Of a stretch of DNA of 33,129 bases, positions 15,834-23,386 are shown one piece after another. Origin of the DNA: Candidatus Saccharimonadota bacterium. Lineage in GTDB: Bacteria; Patescibacteriota; Saccharimonadia; Saccharimonadales; Saccharimonadaceae. The stretch lies in NCBI GenBank assembly GCA_905371595.1, contig CAJPLU010000005.1:1-33129 (forward strand), read 5' to 3'. Numbering within the stretch: position 1 is the first letter of the stretch; each line of letters starts with the position of its first letter. Both the position numbers and the translations under genes were made by a program. Under the pieces are notes generated by a model, which saw only the letters and a list, made by a program, of their open reading frames with translations, searched no databases and was not told the origin of the DNA.

Positions 15834-16763
15834 CTAAGAGCTCTTATCTAGATTGTTCACGATGTAGGTCCATGCTTCATCAATACTAAACCATTTAATA
15901 TCCTTATTCCGCCTCAGCCAAGTAAGCTGGCGTTTAGCCAACCGCCAATCTAGTACGCAAAGTTTTCGCTCAAGTTCAATCTCGTTAATTGTGCCATCTA
16001 GATATTGTTTGATAAGCGGATAGACATTCCCAGTCATTGCCTCGTTGTACCAGCCCCACTTCTCTGCCGCGTGTATAGCTTCATTTATTGTTGTATTACT
16101 TACAATATTTTTTGCCCGCTCTTCAATTCTGCTTCTTAGAATGTCTCTGTCTGTCGCTATACCTACTAGTATAGTATTGCTAATTATTTTATCATTTTTG
16201 AGAGGATTTTCCCCCCTGCGTAGAATGGCGTTAATAATATGTCGCTTATTTTTTATATTTTTCGGCAATTTAATGTTGTTTTTTTCGCAATGATATATAA
16301 GCTGTTCTAACGATTTATTCTCAAGTTTACGCCGTTCATCAAGATTGTTTGAACATGCCGTAAATTTAAAATCGTACAGTACGCTATCGATATACAAACC
16401 AGTACCGCCAGCTATAATCGGCAGATGCCCGCGTGAACGAATTCCGCTAATCTTTTGCTGAGCATACACCTTAAAATTTGCTGCCGTAAACCTCTCTCCT
16501 GGATCGACCATATCAATGCCCCAATGCGGTATCCCTTGTTGTTCTTCAGACGTAGGTTTAGCTGTACCGATATCGAGTCCGCGATAAATTGCTCGCGAGT
16601 CAGCCGAGATGACCTCACCGTTAAATTTTTTAGCGATCCGAATCGCTAGCTCAGTTTTGCCGCTAGCAGTCGGACCAGCAATAACGACTAGCGGCAAATC
16701 TATTACGTCAGCTGCTGCTAGCAATTTATTATCGCGCTCAACAGCGGCAGCTAATTTTTTCAT
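15834..16763 (-). CDS. miaA: tRNA dimethylallyltransferase
   Basis: Adds a dimethylallyl group to A37 of tRNAs that read codons starting with U. The protein has 309 residues, a normal length. The P-loop GPTASGKTE lies near residue 30; ISADSRAIYRGLDIGTAKP and IAGGTGLYIDSVLYDF are MiaA signatures; the C-terminal part has LCVLDWRLAKRQLTWLRR. An N-terminal extension of about 25 residues precedes the P-loop. The ATG overlaps the thrS stop (TAATG), so miaA is probably coupled to thrS and shares its T-box control. No isoprenoid pathway gene is in the window. Confidence 0.95.
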   Translation of the reverse strand: MKKLAAAVERDNKLLAAADVIDLPLVVIAGPTASGKTELAIRIAKKFNGEVISADSRAIYRGLDIGTAKPTSEEQQGIPHWGIDMVDPGERFTAANFKVYAQQKISGIRSRGHLPIIAGGTGLYIDSVLYDFKFTACSNNLDERRKLENKSLEQLIYHCEKNNIKLPKNIKNKRHIINAILRRGENPLKNDKIISNTILVGIATDRDILRSRIEERAKNIVSNTTINEAIHAAEKWGWYNEAMTGNVYPLIKQYLDGTINEIELERKLCVLDWRLAKRQLTWLRRNKDIKWFSIDEAWTYIVNNLDKSS

Positions 16764-18577
16764 TATTGAATGCTCTGAATGTATTCAGCTAGTTGATCAA
16801 TAGGGACCTGCTCCTCGCCCGCGCGAGTACGAACGCTAACGACACGTGCAGCCTTATCCTTTGGACCAACTATAATTTGTACTGGAATTTTTACAACAGT
16901 TGCCTCACGGATTTTTTTGCCTAACGACTCATTACGCGTATCTGCTGTGAATCTTACTTCGTTGTATTTTATAGGACGCATCAATACCTCTGTTTTTAGG
17001 ACTGATGTAATTTCATCAACATAGTCATTTACTGTATCATTAACTGTAAGAATACGAACCTGTTCAGGTGCAATCCAGAATGGAAACCAGCCAGCCGTAT
17101 GCTCAATGAACACGCTCAAAAAGCGTTCAATTGAACCAAGCAATGCGCTGTGAATCATTACTGGACGCTCCGAATCGCCAGACTCATTTATGTATTCAAG
17201 GCCAAAACGTTCAGGCTGGACAAAGTCTAACTGCACTGTCGCAACCTGATGTTCTCGTCCAATCGCATCGGTCGCCATGAAGTCTATTTTTGGCCCATAG
17301 AAAGCTGCTTCGCCTTCCTGTTCAAAATAATCAAGACCTTTAGCGACGACCGCAGCTTTGAGTTGCGATTGAGCTGATTGCCACAATTCTAACTCGCCCA
17401 AATAGCCTTCGCCATCGTCGCGGTAACTTAATCGCACGCGCAACTTCATACCAACGATATCGTACAATTCTTGCGCGCAAGCTAGCAAATTATTAATTTC
17501 TTGTTCGATTTGGTCAGGCCGGCAAAAGACGTGGCTATCGTCCTGAGTTAACGAACGCACACGGCTCAAACCGCCTAGCTCACCAGTTTTCTCGTCGCGG
17601 TAGTCGGTCGTTGTTTCTAAATAACGTATCGGCATCTCGCGATAACTGCGCGGCTGCGAGGCAAAAATCTGAGTATGATGCGGACAGTTCATCGGCTTGA
17701 GCGCCATCTTGTCGCTAGTCTCTTGGCTAGTTACCAAAAAAAGTTCGTCGCCAAATTTTGCCCAATGTCCTGATGCTTCGTATAAATCCTTCTTGGTGAT
17801 ATGCGGTGTCCAAACTTTCGTAAAACCGTATTTTTGGCGCAGTTCGTTCGATAACTGCGCTGCCTTTTCGCGCAGAACCGTACCGCGCGGCGTAAACAAC
17901 GGCAAACCGATGCCAACAAGCGGTGACATAGTATAAAGATCAAGTTCTTTACCGAGCTTACGATGATCACGCTTCTTTGCCTCTTCTAGCATATCCAAGT
18001 AACCGTCCAGTTCAGCTTGAGTCGCAAAAGTGACACCGTACAAACGCTGCATCTGCGGGTTGTTCTCATTACCGCGCCAATACGCACCAGCAACGCGCAT
18101 TAACTTGAAAGCTCCAACCTTGCCGGTGCTTTCAACGTGACCGCCACGACATAAGTCAGTATAATCACCCTGCGAGTACAATGATACAGTGTCAACCTTG
18201 CTTTCATCATCGCTGGCAGAACCAAGCTTCTGGCCCGCTAGGTCTTTCGCTATCGTCGTACCTGACCGTTTCAAGTCGTTAAGCAATTCAATTTTGTAAG
18301 GCTGATTGTTTTCTTTCGCCCAAGTTATCGCCTTATCAACCGGCACATCTTGACGCGTAAACGGCAGATCGCGTGCAATAATACTTCGCATTTCTTTCTC
18401 GATTCGGCTAAAATCATCCTCCGATATCTTTACATCACCAAGATCAATATCGTAGTAAAAACCATTATCAATAGCCGGCCCAACACCGAATTTAGCCTGC
18501 GGCCATAAATGCTGCACCGCCTGCGCCATAATATGCGCCAAACTGTGCCGCATTGATTGTAATTGCTGTTCGTTCAT
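16763..18577 (-). CDS. thrS: Threonyl-tRNA synthetase without TGS domain
   Basis: Charges tRNA-Thr. The start is the ATG at 18577, directly after a strong AAAAGGAGGTT; an in-frame extension to 18643 would run through the leader hairpin and is rejected. The protein has 604 residues. It opens with MNEQQLQSMRHSLAHIMAQ, so the editing-domain HSLAH motif lies near residue 11, where E. coli has it near 73: the N-terminal TGS domain of about 60 residues is missing. TDLCRGGHV completes the editing site. The class II catalytic core has MNCPHH (zinc Cys), YRDEKTGELGGL and the DDSHVFC motif. The anticodon-binding domain ends in VPIDQLAEYIQSIQ. Confidence 0.95.
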   Translation of the reverse strand: MNEQQLQSMRHSLAHIMAQAVQHLWPQAKFGVGPAIDNGFYYDIDLGDVKISEDDFSRIEKEMRSIIARDLPFTRQDVPVDKAITWAKENNQPYKIELLNDLKRSGTTIAKDLAGQKLGSASDDESKVDTVSLYSQGDYTDLCRGGHVESTGKVGAFKLMRVAGAYWRGNENNPQMQRLYGVTFATQAELDGYLDMLEEAKKRDHRKLGKELDLYTMSPLVGIGLPLFTPRGTVLREKAAQLSNELRQKYGFTKVWTPHITKKDLYEASGHWAKFGDELFLVTSQETSDKMALKPMNCPHHTQIFASQPRSYREMPIRYLETTTDYRDEKTGELGGLSRVRSLTQDDSHVFCRPDQIEQEINNLLACAQELYDIVGMKLRVRLSYRDDGEGYLGELELWQSAQSQLKAAVVAKGLDYFEQEGEAAFYGPKIDFMATDAIGREHQVATVQLDFVQPERFGLEYINESGDSERPVMIHSALLGSIERFLSVFIEHTAGWFPFWIAPEQVRILTVNDTVNDYVDEITSVLKTEVLMRPIKYNEVRFTADTRNESLGKKIREATVVKIPVQIIVGPKDKAARVVSVRTRAGEEQVPIDQLAEYIQSIQ

Positions 18578-18747
18578 AATGAACCTCCTTTTTAGAAAAT
18601 ATAAAAGCACGCAAGCGTTTTTACGCGCGTGCCTCGGTCCCAAAAACGGGAGGTTCCACCTTGGCTATTACTCTTGCTCCGACTTTTTACGTGCGCCGCA
18701 ACCGCCAACACGAGACTCAAGAGGTGGTTAGACTCCGTCAACGTCTA
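18578..18747 (-). promoter_or_regulatory. Candidate translational T-box leader of thrS
   Basis: The 170-nt leader contains AAGG-TGGAACC-TCCC-GTTTTT-GGGA-CC at about 18662-18635: a 7-nt bulge TGGAACC between GG/CC and TCCC/GGGA helices, the T-box architecture. TGGA is complementary to the UCCA end of tRNA-Thr; the tRNA-Thr of this window (21423-21498) has U73. GAACCTCC (18656-18649) is a perfect complement of the thrS ribosome-binding region GGAGGTTC (18588-18581), so the T-box bulge can hide the ribosome-binding site. A hairpin GCACGC..GCGTGC followed by TTTTATATTTT (about 18628-18593) lies between and may act as terminator. A Stem I specifier loop is not clear to me; the upstream part is short. 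Confidence 0.65.
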
Positions 18748-18753
18748 CTTAGT

Positions 18754-18805
18754 ATATTACTGGCTATTCTGTCATATTGCAATACGTATTGATTTCTGCT
18801 ACCAT
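18754..18805. promoter_or_regulatory. Divergent promoters of thrS and tRNA-Val sharing one -35 box
   Basis: The palindrome TTGCAA at 18777-18782 serves as -35 on both strands. Minus: TTGCAA, 17 bp, TAATAT (18759-18754) for thrS. Plus: TTGCAA, 17 bp, TACCAT (18800-18805) for tRNA-Val. Both spacers are exactly 17 bp. Confidence 0.6.
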
Positions 18806-18816
18806 TAAGTGCAGCT

Positions 18817-18893
18817 GGGCGATTAGCTCATTTGGCTAGAGCGCTTCATTGACGTTGAAGAGGTGAGAGGTTCGAATCCTCTATTGCCCACCA
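18817..18893 (+). tRNA. tRNA-Val (anticodon GAC)
   Basis: A full cloverleaf of 77 nt: acceptor GGGCGAT/ATTGCCC, D arm GCTC/GAGC, anticodon stem CTTCA/TGAAG around TTGACGT, T arm AGAGG-TTCGAAT-CCTCT. The anticodon is GAC. A73 and an encoded CCA follow. Confidence 0.95.
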
Positions 18894-18906
18894 GAGCAAT
18901 CATGTA

Positions 18907-18940
18907 ACTTGCCGTAATTTAGACGGCAAGTTTTTTATTT
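18907..18940 (+). terminator. tRNA-Val terminator
   Basis: ACTTGCCGT (18907-18915) and ACGGCAAGT (18923-18931), 7-nt loop, followed by TTTTTATTTT. Confidence 0.9.
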
Positions 18941-19045
18941 TGCATAATATTTTATACACAAATATTAAAAGTTTTCCACGTCGTTATTCGGTGTCTAATC
19001 AACATTTCTATGCGTCTGGTGATATATCATTATGAATTATCTAAC

Positions 19046-19074
19046 TTGACAAAAAATATTACTTATGCTAATAT
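19046..19074 (+). promoter_or_regulatory. Consensus promoter of the 29-codon ORF
   Basis: A perfect TTGACA (19046-19051), 17 bp, TAATAT (19069-19074). The ATG follows after 6 nt, so the transcription start and the start codon coincide. Confidence 0.75.
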
Positions 19075-19080
19075 AGAAGT

Positions 19081-19170
19081 ATGACTAAACAACATACCAA
19101 AACAAAATCTACAACATACAAAAAGCAATCTCGACTAAGCCGCTATACCATTTACTACGAGCTCAAATAA
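19081..19170 (+). CDS. Leaderless 29-residue basic peptide (candidate)
   Basis: ATG at 19081, TAA at 19168. The peptide starts MTKQHTKTKSTTYKKQ and ends YTIYYELK: Lys-rich first half, aromatic end, no membrane segment. It matches no family I know. The case for it rests on position: the ATG lies 6 nt after a -10 box of one of the best promoters in the window, the spacing seen at other leaderless genes here. Two hairpins follow: CTGAACTGCTTTAC with GTAAAGTAATTCAG (19180-19223), and TAGTCT/AGACTA before ATCTTTCGTTT (19247-19266), the latter a weak terminator. The alternative is a small non-coding RNA of about 190 nt. Confidence 0.45.
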   Translation: MTKQHTKTKSTTYKKQSRLSRYTIYYELK

Positions 19171-19346
19171 CACAATAAGCTGAACTGCTTTACTTGGTAT
19201 TGTAATCACGTAAAGTAATTCAGTGTCTCGCGATCAGTGTTGGTGGTAGTCTCAGCTAAAAGACTAATCTTTCGTTTACTATAATAATTTGTTTTTAATA
19301 TAAACCTGTCACCCATTTTTATTTAGCTTAAAACTTAATGATAATT

Positions 19347-21035
19347 TTATAATTTTGATTTACGTCTAGCTTTCTTGAGAGCATCCTTCTTGGCCTTTGT
19401 TTTAGCACGCGACGACAACGTTGCCTTGTCGGTTACATCAAATTTCTCAAGATATTTACCTAACAACAAATGCGTCTGCGCTGCCATTGATGCTGCAGAG
19501 CTATAACAGATTGATGTAACAGGCATCAGAAACCATTGCAAAACCATAAAAACGGTTCGCGAACGCTTATAGCGTTCTGGACGAGGAGGCAGCATCTTCA
19601 GCATCAGTAGAATCGTAATAAATATTCCGATAACTGCTACCTGTTGAATATGACTAACTATTAGCGGCAGAGCATGCGCAGAAATATTTCTGGAAGCTTC
19701 GGGATTGGTTAATAATGGCACCCACGCACCAAAAGCAACCAATATTGACATCGTAGCTAAGCTAACATGATTATCAATTAGTCGTATGAATCTTGCCAAT
19801 GTTTCCCAAAAAGGAGCTGTTCGCTGGCGCGTAAATAATCTGACTGCTACATATGGTATATCCGAAGCACCATACCCCCAGCGCCGCAACTGTTTAAACT
19901 GACTGATAAGCGTTGCTTTAAACGTGTCTGATAACACGGCATCTTGATATACAGGAACATGGATTGGCATAACACTATAATCACCTTTAAAGTAAAAATA
20001 ACTACGCCAATACTGATGACCATCCTCAACAATACTGCGCTTACTCCAGAAATCCATACTCACAAGCGCCGAAAGAGGCTGGCTATGAGCTGCAAAATTA
20101 CGCAAAGTATGCGGCCGCATACTACCAATAATAGTCCAAAACGAATTGCCCGTTGCTAGCACCCGCATTGGTGCTGGCGCATCCCAAATATTACCGAAAT
20201 ACAAAGCCACTGGCTGATATGATAGTCTTTCGCGGTTAGGGGTAACAGCATATTTATACGCCACATAATCAAAATAGGTTGAGTAAGGCCGATTATCGCT
20301 ATCAAGGGTTGTAACGATTACTTGGTTATATTCAATCTTTTTATTGTCGCACCACTGCTTGAGGTCATAGCCTGCATACGTAATATTTGGGCCCTTACCC
20401 GGTATCTCGTCCGGCAAATCTTTAGGGTGTTGAATAATCCGAAAGTCGCAAAATACGCCAGCGTATTCATCACGAAGACGCCTGGCAGTCTCTGCCATCT
20501 GCTCGCCGCCGCGTTCTTCGTAAGCCAAATATACAATCAACCTTTCGTTCGGATATGTTGTATTATTTACTGAATCTACCGTCGGCTTCAATACTTCGTA
20601 AGACTCATTATAAGCAGCAATTAGTACTGCATGATAAATATCTCTGGGATCTATGATCTGCAACTCACCTTTTTCGATAGACAGAATAGTTTGCTGATGC
20701 ACATCGGCTTCAAAATCTTTTTTATTAATTTTAATCTCGGGCGACTTGCCCGCAGCAGCCTGCGATAGATCATCAAGTCGAGCACTCCAATCAATTTTCT
20801 CGGCCCGAACAAGTTGCCGGTGACCCAGCAAAGTTCTATAAGAAATGCCTATAGCCTTAACAAACGTAGTTAACACCAATAACAATAAGTAAATAGCTGC
20901 CAGAAAAGGACTAAGTACTGATAAAACTACTAACAAAATTAACATGCCATAACTTATTAACGCTGGCAGCATCTCAAAAAAACGATAAAGCTTCGACCTT
21001 TTACCAAGAGGAATTTCTAAGTCTGGACAACTCAT
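19347..21035 (-). CDS. Membrane-bound family 2 glycosyltransferase
   Basis: A 562-residue polymerising-type GT2 (cellulose synthase-like). Two N-terminal membrane segments (about 30-75) precede the catalytic domain: HAVLIAAYNES opens the nucleotide-binding fold, DSDNR near 243 is the metal-binding DxD, VEDGHQYWR near 338 carries the base Asp, and QFKQLRRWGYG near 378-386 is the QxxRW motif. Three or more membrane segments and a Lys/Arg-rich tail follow. The donor sugar is unknown; a role in a surface glycan is likely. The start is the ATG at 21035, overlapping the upstream stop (ATGA); a longer frame to 21107 overlaps the upstream gene and is rejected. Confidence 0.85.
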   Translation of the reverse strand: MSCPDLEIPLGKRSKLYRFFEMLPALISYGMLILLVVLSVLSPFLAAIYLLLLVLTTFVKAIGISYRTLLGHRQLVRAEKIDWSARLDDLSQAAAGKSPEIKINKKDFEADVHQQTILSIEKGELQIIDPRDIYHAVLIAAYNESYEVLKPTVDSVNNTTYPNERLIVYLAYEERGGEQMAETARRLRDEYAGVFCDFRIIQHPKDLPDEIPGKGPNITYAGYDLKQWCDNKKIEYNQVIVTTLDSDNRPYSTYFDYVAYKYAVTPNRERLSYQPVALYFGNIWDAPAPMRVLATGNSFWTIIGSMRPHTLRNFAAHSQPLSALVSMDFWSKRSIVEDGHQYWRSYFYFKGDYSVMPIHVPVYQDAVLSDTFKATLISQFKQLRRWGYGASDIPYVAVRLFTRQRTAPFWETLARFIRLIDNHVSLATMSILVAFGAWVPLLTNPEASRNISAHALPLIVSHIQQVAVIGIFITILLMLKMLPPRPERYKRSRTVFMVLQWFLMPVTSICYSSAASMAAQTHLLLGKYLEKFDVTDKATLSSRAKTKAKKDALKKARRKSKL

Positions 21036-21409
21036 GCCGCCCGTCCTAAAGATAGGACGCCAAAAGCGTACATAGCAGCAATCAGCATAATGATAAAAGC
21101 GCACCATCCAATTGCCTTAGCAGTTGTTGTTTTTTCCAACAGATAAAACTTTATCATTAGCGCGCCGTGGATGACAGTTACTAACGTGAAAAATCCAGAA
21201 AATAATAATAAATACTGCCAGTGATCTTTGTAAAAATGTACTTGCCCGAAAGCAGTATAACGCGAATAAACCGTAATCTCGCTGGGCGTAATCTGCATAG
21301 ACACGGCAATCGAACAAACTATATCTAAAATTAGCATCGCTACGAGAAAAAGAACAAGAGTCCTATTCTTGAGAACACCTAATAATGACTTAATGATTTC
21401 GCTTTTCAT
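21032..21409 (-). CDS. Hypothetical three-helix membrane protein, co-expressed with GT2
   Basis: A 125-residue protein with three hydrophobic segments (about 16-38, 64-86 and 98-120) and an extracytoplasmic-looking loop rich in Tyr and His between the first two. Its stop overlaps the GT2 start by 4 nt, so the pair is coupled and the protein may be an accessory of the glycosyltransferase. Family not recognised. There is no ribosome-binding site; the ATG lies 13 nt after the 3' CCA of tRNA-Thr, so processing of the tRNA would release an mRNA with a very short leader. Confidence 0.7.
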   Translation of the reverse strand: MKSEIIKSLLGVLKNRTLVLFLVAMLILDIVCSIAVSMQITPSEITVYSRYTAFGQVHFYKDHWQYLLLFSGFFTLVTVIHGALMIKFYLLEKTTTAKAIGWCAFIIMLIAAMYAFGVLSLGRAA

Positions 21410-21422
21410 AACTTATAAACTA

Positions 21423-21498
21423 TGGAGCCGTCTGCCGGGATTGAACCGGCGACCTGCGCGTTACGAATGCGCCGCTCTACCAACTGAGCTAAGACGGC
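21423..21498 (-). tRNA. tRNA-Thr (anticodon CGT)
   Basis: A 76-nt cloverleaf: acceptor GCCGTCT/AGACGGC, D arm GCTC/GAGC, anticodon loop TTCGTAA (CGT, reads ACG), T arm GCCGG-TTCAATC-CCGGC. A31-C39 is a mismatch. Discriminator U73, CCA encoded. A TGTTATAAT extended -10 (21510-21518) lies upstream. No terminator separates it from the next gene. Confidence 0.95.
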
Positions 21499-21540
21499 AA
21501 TACGTCTATATTATAACAAAAGCCAAACAATCCTGCCATA

Positions 21541-21566
21541 GAAAAAGCCCCACTTCGTGGGACGCT
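21541..21566 (-). terminator. tRNA-Asp terminator
   Basis: On the minus strand CCCAC-GAA-GTGGG followed by GCTTTTTC; outer AGAAAGC pairs with GCTTTTTCT. Confidence 0.8.
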
Positions 21567-21571
21567 TTCTA

Positions 21572-21649
21572 TGGCGCGCCCGACCGGATTCGAACCGGCG
21601 ATCTCCTCCGTGACAGGGAGGCGTGATAGACCAGCTTCACTACGAGCGC
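21572..21649 (-). tRNA. tRNA-Asp (anticodon GTC)
   Basis: A 78-nt cloverleaf: acceptor GCGCTCG/CGGGCGC, D arm GTGA/TCAC, anticodon stem CCTCC/GGAGG around CTGTCAC, T arm GCCGG-TTCGAAT-CCGGT. G73 and CCA encoded. A TATAAT lies 17 nt upstream (21671-21666). Confidence 0.95.
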
Positions 21650-21705
21650 AAACTATTCAGTGTGCATTATATATCATTACCTAGTTATGTGCAAGCGAAA
21701 AACGC

Positions 21706-22776
21706 CTACTGGTTAACTACCGCACCGCCAGTTTGGCTGTTATCTGGAATGGTTATATATTCGCTAATCTTACCACTCTTTTTTAGCTGTTCAAATTGCG
21801 ACTTAAAAGCCGTCAACGGTATATGAATATATTCAAAGGTTATCTTCTTGTCAGTTTTCGCAACAACTTTTACTATGTAGTAACCATCGTCATTAGTGCT
21901 CCTTGTAATACCAGATAAGCTGCCGACTGGAGTTTTCGAAATATCCGAAACCCTAAGTCCATTAAATTTACTGCTAATATCAACTGATCCGCTATTGCCA
22001 GCTGATAATTTGCCCTCGGTCGATTGTTTATTGATAGTTTCAACCGTTTTGGCAAAGTCACCATTAGACTTCAGTAAAGATAAGGCTTTATCAGCCTGAT
22101 CTTTTGCAGTTGTATCCATAGCAAAGGCGACTTTGTTTTTTAGCAGCCCGTTTTCGACAATTAGCCGATAGTCGTCAGCGCTCTCTCCATAAAGCATACG
22201 AATCGACGCATCATATGTTTCTTGCGACACGCGGCCGTTAATCGTCGTACGTTCCTGGTCAATAAAATCGTTAACGTCTTTTCGCGAAATACTAACATTA
22301 TAGCGTTTAGCCAGTTTGCGAGCGTAAGCTGCTTGTTGGGCTAGATTCATTGAACGATATTTAATGTCGTCAAGCTGAACATACCAGTCTTTGGAGTTGA
22401 CCTTAACCTCACCATATTTATTTAAGTAATATTCAGAAGCTCGGTACTGCACCAAATAATCGCTATACCGAACTGGCTCGCCGTCAACACTGCCAACTGG
22501 CAACATTGCAATGCGAGAAATTCGATAAGCTATAGTACTAGTATTCTGCATCGGATACATTACCGCCCAGCAACCAACTAATAGCAGAATGATACTGGCC
22601 ATCGAAATAAGTACTGTATTAATAATCAGCTTATGCTTGGTGTATTGAATCGGATATTTAAACCTGCGGCCGCCAGCTAAAATCTGTTCGCGATGCTCAG
22701 CGATAGTCTCATTAGTAATACGGCTCGCCGCTGGAGCTGGTTGCTTTTTACTTCGCTTCAACTTTATTTTCTTCAT
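21706..22776 (-). CDS. Membrane-anchored SurA/PrsA-like foldase, parvulin domain degenerate
   Basis: A 356-residue protein with a very basic cytoplasmic N-terminus (MKKIKLKRSKKQ), one membrane anchor at about 50-72, and an exported part. Residues 95-220 resemble a SurA N-terminal chaperone domain (VDGEPVRYSDYLVQYRASE; RKDVNDFIDQERTTINGRVS). Residues about 225-335 resemble parvulin (DFAKTVETINKQS, SGSVDISSKFNGLRVSDISK, DDGYYIVKVVAK), but the conserved ARHIL start of the parvulin fold is not visible, so isomerase activity is uncertain. It probably helps exported surface or pilus proteins fold. The ATG has AAGGAG 11 nt upstream and overlaps the PH-domain gene by 29 nt. Confidence 0.75.
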   Translation of the reverse strand: MKKIKLKRSKKQPAPAASRITNETIAEHREQILAGGRRFKYPIQYTKHKLIINTVLISMASIILLLVGCWAVMYPMQNTSTIAYRISRIAMLPVGSVDGEPVRYSDYLVQYRASEYYLNKYGEVKVNSKDWYVQLDDIKYRSMNLAQQAAYARKLAKRYNVSISRKDVNDFIDQERTTINGRVSQETYDASIRMLYGESADDYRLIVENGLLKNKVAFAMDTTAKDQADKALSLLKSNGDFAKTVETINKQSTEGKLSAGNSGSVDISSKFNGLRVSDISKTPVGSLSGITRSTNDDGYYIVKVVAKTDKKITFEYIHIPLTAFKSQFEQLKKSGKISEYITIPDNSQTGGAVVNQ

Positions 22777-23272
22777 ATATTTTCTGTCTCCTTAGTTCGG
22801 CTTCGTGAACTGCATCTTGCAACTCATTATATATCTTGCTAGGATGCTCGACTAGCCGAATAACCAGATCACCAACGTAAGTACGCATGATGATGGTACC
22901 AAACTTGAACACTTCGCCGCTAAACCCAGGTATATTATAGCTTATACTTTGGACCTTATCTAGATTTATTTCTACAACATCCCGGCCAAAGAAGCCGCGC
23001 TGAGTAATCTGGCGAATGCGCTCGTTAGTCACTGCATACACAGTATAAAACCACATCAAGAAGTGATAAATAAACAAGATTAAGCCAAGCACAAAACCGC
23101 CAAAAAATATCCAAAGCAAATCAAGATTAGTCTGCCAGATCAAGAACGGTATTGCGCCAACAGTCATCGGAATTAGCAGCGAGTAGAAACCCTTCCGCAT
23201 AGCAATGATGTGCCGTCGAAAAACTAGCAATACTTTCTCGCCGTTGTGTAATCCTTCAAATTCTGCTGCCAT
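22748..23272 (-). CDS. PH domain-containing membrane protein (YdbS/bPH2-like)
   Basis: A 174-residue protein. A short N-terminal strand region (GEKVLLVFRRHII) leads to two adjacent membrane segments (about 30-48 and 52-75). A bacterial PH domain follows: YAVTNERIRQITQRGFFGRDVVEINLDKVQSI, with GTIIMRTYVGD, typical of DUF304/bPH2. Function unknown; such proteins are thought to act at the membrane. The ATG lies only 10 nt after the 3' end of tRNA-Arg, with just AGGA as a possible ribosome-binding site. The following foldase gene overlaps by 29 nt. Confidence 0.8.
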   Translation of the reverse strand: MAAEFEGLHNGEKVLLVFRRHIIAMRKGFYSLLIPMTVGAIPFLIWQTNLDLLWIFFGGFVLGLILFIYHFLMWFYTVYAVTNERIRQITQRGFFGRDVVEINLDKVQSISYNIPGFSGEVFKFGTIIMRTYVGDLVIRLVEHPSKIYNELQDAVHEAELRRQKIYEENKVEAK

Positions 23273-23282
23273 AGTAATATCC

Positions 23283-23359
23283 TGGTACCCCGGACAGGAG
23301 TCGAACCTACAACCATTTCCTTAGGACGGAACTGCTCTATCCAATTGAGCTACCGGGGC
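23283..23359 (-). tRNA. tRNA-Arg (anticodon CCT)
   Basis: A 77-nt cloverleaf: acceptor GCCCCGG/CCGGGGT, D arm GCTC/GAGC, anticodon loop GTCCTAA (CCT, reads AGG), T arm GTAGG-TTCGACT-CCTGT. A73, CCA encoded. The TGTTACACT extended -10 ends about 9 nt upstream (23369-23377). The PH-domain gene begins 10 nt downstream. Confidence 0.94.
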
Positions 23360-23386
23360 CCTGGGATTAGTGTAACATCGCAAGCA

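Noticed and set aside
18578..18643. N-terminal extension of thrS
   Set aside because: Runs through the terminator-like hairpin and the ribosome-binding site of the leader.
18952..18960. TTATACACA, a DnaA-box-like site
   Set aside because: A single copy without a cluster or dnaA nearby; not evidence for an origin.
21036..21107. 24-residue N-terminal extension of the glycosyltransferase
   Set aside because: Lies in the upstream gene's coding region in another frame; the ATGA overlap at 21035 is the natural start.
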